Below are positions 58,446 through 64,000 of a stretch of 64,000 nucleotides of DNA, piece by piece. The stretch covers positions 1 through 64,000 of the forward strand of contig CALZHT010000009.1 in the NCBI GenBank assembly GCA_945787445.1, in the 5' to 3' direction. Made by a program: the position numbers and the translations under genes. Below the pieces are notes generated by a model. That model saw only the letters and a list, made by a program, of their open reading frames with translations. It made no database searches and had not been told where the DNA came from. Origin of the DNA: an uncultured Desulfobulbaceae bacterium (GTDB lineage Bacteria > Desulfobacterota > Desulfobulbia > Desulfobulbales > CALZHT01). How positions within the stretch are numbered: position 1 is the stretch's first letter; every line of letters begins with the position of its first letter.

Positions 58446-58757
58446 GCTGTATTCCTTTTAAATAGTATTTATCGGGAGCAATAATTTTTACCTAATTATC
58501 AAAAACTCAAAAATAGCCGGAATTTCATCTGACACGTTGTTAATATGCACGGTAAATTAACAACTATGCATACAAAAAACTTGGACAATCAACTGAAACT
58601 ATCGTTTGCGCGTGAACTTCCTCCTATCAAATTATTCAATGAGCTTAAGTAATAGATGGTCATCAGCAATATGCTAAAAAAAAGTAAATAATGCGAAGCC
58701 GCCCTCTATAATTTTTCTCATTGTAAAGTCAATTCGTTAACGTAACTGTTCAGAATC

Positions 58758-58892
58758 AGGTAAGCGTTTACAGGTGCACCCCAAGACTTCCTGCGGGCGC
58801 CGTAGATGTGCGTGTTTAGGGCTATCAGCTATAATAGTGTTATGCTAGTTGACCTAAGCACTCGCAGATGCGGTGCCTGTGAACGCTTACCT
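58758..58892. repeat. 135-bp palindromic element overlapping the stop codon of the 777-aa CDS
   Basis: AGGTAAGCGTTTACAGGTGCACC and GGTGCCTGTGAACGCTTACCT arms. Confidence 0.75.
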
Positions 58893-61199
58893 CCGGAAAG
58901 ACCTGCCGCCGCCTCCGAATGAACCCCGGGATCGGCTTCCGCCTCTATAAGACCGCTGTCTGCCGGTATAAGATCTCTGTGTATAGGTGTTGGCCCGATT
59001 GTTGCCTGTCCTTCGTTTATTAAATTCACGGTTGAGATTGTTCTGTTGCCTCTGCCGGGATGGTGATTGTGAGGAATAACCCGGCCGCTGCCGGTCGAGT
59101 TCTGCCGCTCTGGACCTGGCAGATTCCTTGGCTTTGCCGGTGTCGATACCTTTCCAGCCGGCACCACTGTTCTTCTGCCAGGTATCGTTCTCCCGTTTGT
59201 AGATAGCGCCGTCTTTGCCCAGATAGAGATCACCGTACTGGTCTTTGCCGACAATGCCGCCTTTCTCCGTTTTTTTGTTGTAACCGCCTATGGCTTTGCC
59301 CCCTCTGGAAGTCTCGATTCCGCCAATGGCCTTGTCTCCCCGGGCGCGGTGACCACCCTTTGCCCATTCATCTCCCTGACTGTAAACACTGCGGCCCCAA
59401 GAACCATAGGGTGTTTTAGTCCGGACCTGGGCGCCGTACCGGTCGGTATACGGATTGTAAGCCTGGCGTGCAAAGGCACTGCCGTACGGTCCGTTGGCGT
59501 AACCGCCCCGGTAATAGGCTCCGGAGGCCGGGTCATATCCGGCCCAGCCGCCGGCCCCGCCGTAAGGTCCGTAATAACTTGCACTCCGATAATACCCTCC
59601 ATAGTTATAGTCGTAATGGGCGGCACAGCCATAAGAATAATAGTGAGAATGGTAATGATAGTGGTGATAATGGTAATAGTCATCATGGCCTATCCAGTAG
59701 CCTACACCGTACATGATCACCCCGGTTGCTGCCACATAGGTGCCTGAATAACCGTATGTATAGCCGACCACCACCGTATCCGGGGTCGTTTCATAAATGT
59801 ATACATAGGTGACATTATGTTTCGGGTGGCCAGGTGGAATGGTATAGATCACATCGGGTACCTTGGTGCTGACCAGCCAGGGCCCGGTCGGGCTGGTGGA
59901 AGTAAACCAGATGCCGTCGTGCACGCAGTAATACATGTCTGCGACCCGGAAAATATTATAGGGGGTGTTCACTGCAAAGTACACAGGGGAAGCCGCCCCT
60001 TTGATCACCACGAACTGGGGTTCTCCTTCATACACCACTGAGAGGGTGGTGGTTTTTCTTGATACCGTTGCTTTACGGGGGAGCGAGGCAAGCAGGACAG
60101 CTGCATCGGCTTCAGGAGTTCCCGGCACAGAGCTTAACACCTGGTTTTTCCGGTGGTCGACCGGAATCCGCTTAAAATCTTCCGGCAGATCAACCGAAGC
60201 GGCAGACCATGGTCCATCGAGATTTTTTGACTTGAACCAGCGGCCGGAGATCAGGAAGAAATGTGTGGCAGTTGTGGAATGGAGAAAGATATCGCTTTCG
60301 GTATTTGTGATGTACAGCAGCTTGGTGCCGCTTATCGGAGTATATTCAGGAGCCCCCTCGGTCAGGATCAATTCCGCCGGCTTTGTGGAGACATAAACTT
60401 TCGGGATTCTGGCACCCTCTTTACCCGGGATATTCTTTTTAACCGCTTTCCAATTCTCGTCATCCGGCAATTTGTCAAAGGACTTGAACAGCGATTTTGA
60501 TATTTTCCAGGGACCCTTGACTATATCACCTGTTACCAGCCAGTTGTCGCCATTCAGCAGGTAATACCGTGAGGAATCGACCTCCAGAAGGATATCCCAG
60601 TTGGTGTTCACCGCATAGAGAAGCCCCGGAACTCCCTTTACCGCCTCGAACTTCGGTTCTCCCATGAAGTTGACCAGCACCGCCGGTTCATCGCTGTAAT
60701 AAATCGGTGGCGGTTCAAGGTTGACCGGAATAGTCCTGGTTTGCTGTCGGGTTCGTTCAAGACCGGCCAGGATGCGATCGAGAGAAACGGTCATCGTTCC
60801 GCTCACCGGCAAGGCGCTTTTCACAGCTTTCCGACATTTATCGGCCTGTCTGGAATCAATATTGGGGAAAGTCAGACTGGTTATCGTGTAATCATTTAAA
60901 AAAACGGTCCGGGAATCAAAATCAACTGTGGTTGAGGCCTGGAGATGCATGGCCCCATAATATTTCTTCTCATCGTTTTTCAGCTGCACTTCAACTGCGG
61001 CCTTGCCGCGCAGAAACAGGTATTCTCCCCAGTCGTCCAACTGGAGTTGGTGAACAACCACTCGGTTGCCGCTGCTCTGGTATATCCGCGGCCATCCCTT
61101 TGGGGGTGCCTGGGTTTGTGCGGAAACGGAACAGGCAAGGAAGGTAAAGGAAAATAAGATCAATAGGTGAGCCAGATGTTTTGCAGGCAGTTTGTTCAT
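58887..61199 (-). CDS. Large exported protein with internal repeats and Tyr/His/Gly-rich segment
   Basis: Signal peptide; repeated EPKF/GAPEY/GEPQF...PVYFAVNT..DIFL modules; YYHYHHYHYHSHYYSYG; Arg/Gln/Gly-rich C-terminus. Confidence 0.85.
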   Translation of the reverse strand: MNKLPAKHLAHLLILFSFTFLACSVSAQTQAPPKGWPRIYQSSGNRVVVHQLQLDDWGEYLFLRGKAAVEVQLKNDEKKYYGAMHLQASTTVDFDSRTVFLNDYTITSLTFPNIDSRQADKCRKAVKSALPVSGTMTVSLDRILAGLERTRQQTRTIPVNLEPPPIYYSDEPAVLVNFMGEPKFEAVKGVPGLLYAVNTNWDILLEVDSSRYYLLNGDNWLVTGDIVKGPWKISKSLFKSFDKLPDDENWKAVKKNIPGKEGARIPKVYVSTKPAELILTEGAPEYTPISGTKLLYITNTESDIFLHSTTATHFFLISGRWFKSKNLDGPWSAASVDLPEDFKRIPVDHRKNQVLSSVPGTPEADAAVLLASLPRKATVSRKTTTLSVVYEGEPQFVVIKGAASPVYFAVNTPYNIFRVADMYYCVHDGIWFTSTSPTGPWLVSTKVPDVIYTIPPGHPKHNVTYVYIYETTPDTVVVGYTYGYSGTYVAATGVIMYGVGYWIGHDDYYHYHHYHYHSHYYSYGCAAHYDYNYGGYYRSASYYGPYGGAGGWAGYDPASGAYYRGGYANGPYGSAFARQAYNPYTDRYGAQVRTKTPYGSWGRSVYSQGDEWAKGGHRARGDKAIGGIETSRGGKAIGGYNKKTEKGGIVGKDQYGDLYLGKDGAIYKRENDTWQKNSGAGWKGIDTGKAKESARSRAAELDRQRPGYSSQSPSRQRQQNNLNREFNKRRTGNNRANTYTQRSYTGRQRSYRGGSRSRGSFGGGGRSFRR

Positions 61200-61224
61200 A
61201 GAACTATCCTCTGTGCACATTTCA

Positions 61225-61767
61225 TTAATGCTTCTCTGGTGGAAATTGTTTCAGCATTTCAGCCACTGCACGATTTATCAGCTCCGTCTGTTCCTCCGGT
61301 GAGGCATTAGGTTTTATTGTGCTCGTTGCTGTTCCTCGCCAGACGAGTGATTTACTTTCCGGATCAATAAAGTCCAAAACCAATGTTCCTTCATGCTTTT
61401 GCCGTGCCCGGCTCTTTCCGCCGCCCATAGAAATAAATCCCTTTCCTACCGGTATACCGACAGATGTACCGAGCCCGACCGAACCGCCGTAGGAAGTCTT
61501 GCCAGATATCTGCATGCCGATACGAAAATCAGGATCTTCCTGATTCATAGTTAATCCTTTTGCCTTGAGCTGGTTGTTCACCGCACTCATGATCCTTTTT
61601 ACTGTCAGTTCCCTGGTCCTGGCTTGCTTGTCCATCGGCAACCAGTCAAAAGTCTTGAGGGCTACAAAATCGGCATCCTGATCATAGTCATGACTGACTT
61701 CAAGGGATGCACATCCGATTATCGCACCCAACAAAAACAAAGGGAGAATTACATACTTCAGATTCAT
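61225..61767 (-). CDS. DUF4136 lipoprotein, copy 2
   Basis: Lipobox GAIIGC; DYDQDADFVALKTFDWLP...EGTLVLDFIDPESKSLVWRGTATSTI. Confidence 0.87.
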   Translation of the reverse strand: MNLKYVILPLFLLGAIIGCASLEVSHDYDQDADFVALKTFDWLPMDKQARTRELTVKRIMSAVNNQLKAKGLTMNQEDPDFRIGMQISGKTSYGGSVGLGTSVGIPVGKGFISMGGGKSRARQKHEGTLVLDFIDPESKSLVWRGTATSTIKPNASPEEQTELINRAVAEMLKQFPPEKH

Positions 61768-62254
61768 CGTTCATTACCTCCTGCAATTTTTTATCTTGTA
61801 CAATTAAGATGTCGAATTTCTGATTGAATACCAAATGGTGATATATACCTCATGCCCTTCCTTTGGTATGCGGCAATATTTTCTTTCGGAAACATGGCAG
61901 GTTTCTCAAGGAATAAGCAGTAGTCGCAATTGAAGGTGTATTTTGAACAAATAGGCTTGGCCAGGATTTGGATGCCCAGTAGTTGATCATATTGAATAGA
62001 GTCTGGTGCCGTCATTAATCAGTTTTTACGGTGTGGTTTTGTGTAGCATTCAAAATCTAACGTTCAACTCCCAATTCAGAAAACAAACTTTATGAATTAG
62101 TAAAATTATTTAGTAAAAGAGGGAACTCGTAAAATTACGGGTTTTTAGAGGGATTGTTGTCTCAATATTTTTTCACGAAATATGATATGTTAATCTAGCT
62201 TGAATGGCTGTCTATCATTTTTCCCTCCTATACCGCAAAGGAAAGAAGAACATA

Positions 62255-63391
62255 ATGAGATTTGAAGAAATCGTTTATGCTTTTTCAAAGAAATTAGAGG
62301 CTTTTGATTGCCGATTATCCTCACTTGACCATCTCTGGGATATTTATTTTCCTGATCAAGATGGAAAATGGCATTACCTGCATGTCAACAAGTACAGGAA
62401 GGTTTTTTATTTTACTTGGCTAACCGGTGATGATGAAAGCCTTAAAGTAGAGCCTGGCAAGAGTGTAAAAATATTGGCCATGATGGACCGTCGATCGCAA
62501 AGTGTGGACAGCTTTCAGGTCGGTAAATGGGGGCCATTAATCTCATCTGCACAAAAGTGGCTGCGTGCAGTTAAAAAGGACTGGATTAAGGCCAATAAAC
62601 AGGTACTGATGAACTATCCTTTGCAGTACAGGTATGGAATTGTTCCCCATTCACTCATAAGAGCTTCTCTTCCGGATATGTACAGGCTTGATAAGGAACT
62701 TGGCAAAGCTGGAACCGCAAGATTCGCGCGGCTGATGGAGGATGGTTACTTCGTGAAAACTGAAAACACACAAGTCCCATCTATGACAGCCGCAGATTAC
62801 TTTAATTACTGCCGAATCGCCTATATTGCAGGAAAACGTAAGAATGATAAAGTTGACGAATCTCTGTCAGGGCGGGAGATGTACATCCTATATGCAGATG
62901 GACGGCACGAAGGACTTCTGGATATTGACGAAAACTCTGAACAGGAATTCGCCGACTGGGTTGATGGTAAACACCCAAAACGAAGTAGCGGGGGGCATCC
63001 CTTTGAGATCAAGCGCGGTGGCAATACAACGCACATCGATTTGAGCGTCACCCGGCCTTCCCATTACCAGAAGGAAGGATTCAAGGTTGAGTTGCGGGGC
63101 GAGTCCATTGGCAGAATGGTCGAAACCATAAAGATGTACCTGGCCCTTCAAAAGGCTAATTTACCGGTAACAATAGCTAATCCCGAAGCTGTTCGCAAGA
63201 GACTGTTGGCGCAGGACAATATAGGAATCGTGCCGTCTTACACCATGCTGCACAGAGCAAATCAGCATTTCAGGGAGGAGCAGGATGTCTTCGATGTCTT
63301 ATATTATGATGATCTGGGAAGGTACAAGCGCCGGATAAAACCATTCATCACATGGGATCCAGTGCCTGTTCTCAAGTCCAAAAACGGATAA
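62255..63391 (+). CDS. Hypothetical protein, 378 aa from the RBS-supported start
   Basis: Long ORF with aaaggaaagaag RBS; no recognised domain. Confidence 0.7.
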   Translation: MRFEEIVYAFSKKLEAFDCRLSSLDHLWDIYFPDQDGKWHYLHVNKYRKVFYFTWLTGDDESLKVEPGKSVKILAMMDRRSQSVDSFQVGKWGPLISSAQKWLRAVKKDWIKANKQVLMNYPLQYRYGIVPHSLIRASLPDMYRLDKELGKAGTARFARLMEDGYFVKTENTQVPSMTAADYFNYCRIAYIAGKRKNDKVDESLSGREMYILYADGRHEGLLDIDENSEQEFADWVDGKHPKRSSGGHPFEIKRGGNTTHIDLSVTRPSHYQKEGFKVELRGESIGRMVETIKMYLALQKANLPVTIANPEAVRKRLLAQDNIGIVPSYTMLHRANQHFREEQDVFDVLYYDDLGRYKRRIKPFITWDPVPVLKSKNG

Positions 63392-63452
63392 TCTGCTTTA
63401 ATTCTTGTTCGTCAATCCTTTTAGGCATAAGCATACCTGTGATTAAGGTCTT

Positions 63453-63800
63453 TTAATCCGTCAACGTTATAACAACCTTGTCCAGTTCACCATTGAATGC
63501 GAACGGATCGCCGGCGTAGATCTTGGATACCTGGGTACCCGTATCGCGGCCGACATCGAAGGTCTCGGCCAGCGAATAGGTGCTGATATGCATCTGCGGC
63601 ATATACTGCTCACCAACCCGCTTATTATCTGAGCCGGAACACCATCGCCGGCAAAGAACATAGGTACGTATGTATCGTACTTCCACGGCGAGCCGTGGAT
63701 TGCGGCAATTTTTTCGATGCCCATCTTTTCGGCTTCCTCCGTGGAATGTAAAAACCAGTAATGCTCCGGCACCATATGGATGTTGCCTAAAAGGACTCTT
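63453..63800 (-). pseudogene. Sulfatase relic (frameshifted)
   Basis: One frame: HMVPEHYWFLHSTEEAEKMGIEKIAAIHGSPWKYDTYVPMFFAGDGVPAQ; the shifted frame continues LAETFDVGRDTGTQVSKIYAGDPFAFNGELDKVVITLTD*, resembling an arylsulfatase C-terminus. Confidence 0.65.
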
Positions 63801-63825
63801 AAACTTTCGGACCGTAAAGATCTGC

Positions 63826-63869
63826 TTGACAGGTATATTTTCTTACGATAGTTTATTTTTGTAAGAAAA
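63826..63869 (+). promoter_or_regulatory. Putative promoter/operator of the AbrB-type gene
   Basis: TTGACA (63826-63831) and inverted repeat TTTTCTTAC (63838-63846) / GTAAGAAAA (63861-63869). Confidence 0.5.
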
Positions 63870-63893
63870 AATCTTTCCAAGAGGGTGCTCGTC

Positions 63894-64000
63894 ATGAAAA
63901 CGGTTATAACATCTAAATTCCAGACTACCATACCTAAGAAGATCAGAGAAAAACTTAAGCTTTCAGTGAACGACACCCTCGAATGGAATGTGGAACGTGG
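63894..64000 (+). CDS. AbrB/SpoVT/MazE-type DNA-binding protein (3' truncated by window)
   Basis: MKTVITSKFQTTIPKKIREKLKLSVNDTLEWNVERG swapped-hairpin motif. Confidence 0.85.
   Translation, partial: MKTVITSKFQTTIPKKIREKLKLSVNDTLEWNVER

Noticed and set aside
61791-62015. 74-aa minus ORF upstream of DUF4136 copy 2
   Set aside because: No RBS-supported start or family; likely leader or spacer sequence.

Overview
A 64 kb chromosomal window from what looks like an anaerobic Desulfobacterota-type bacterium (inferred from multiheme c-type cytochrome, HdrD/GlpC-like Fe-S protein, DUF116, P460 and SagB-type genes; no rRNA or tRNA was seen to confirm taxonomy). About 45 coding regions are supportable. 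Core metabolism: aroD, aroA, class II fructose-bisphosphate aldolase, long-form ilvC, TrpB2-like beta subunit, dGTPase-like HD hydrolase, TrmO-like protein, ThpR. Signalling: GAF-GGDEF cyclase, hybrid PAS/GAF histidine kinase, ECF sigma factor with a 55-aa downstream ORF, response regulator. Envelope: two TatA/E genes, LpoB + COG3014-like lipoprotein, CsgG-like lipoprotein, ClC-CBS channel, MscS. From about 42 to 62 kb the genes are nearly all on the minus strand and encode envelope proteins: a tripartite RND efflux set followed by an ion channel, an unknown lipoprotein, a DUF900-type alpha/beta hydrolase, beta-barrels, two DUF4136 lipoproteins and a 777-aa Tyr/His/Gly-rich secreted protein. 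The left edge holds the C-terminal end of a radical SAM protein translationally coupled to a divergent Lgt homologue. Intergenic DNA is rich in short palindromic or MITE-like repeats. The clearest is a two-copy family with 13-bp terminal inverted repeats and 5-bp target duplications, one copy of which sits 3 nt upstream of a start codon. Several gene relics are visible: a PEP-CTERM/DUF1566 gene, a sulfatase, a response regulator, a HigA-like and a BsuPI-like gene. No CRISPR array, prophage or complete transposase was found. All family names come from reading the translated sequence; no database search was possible.
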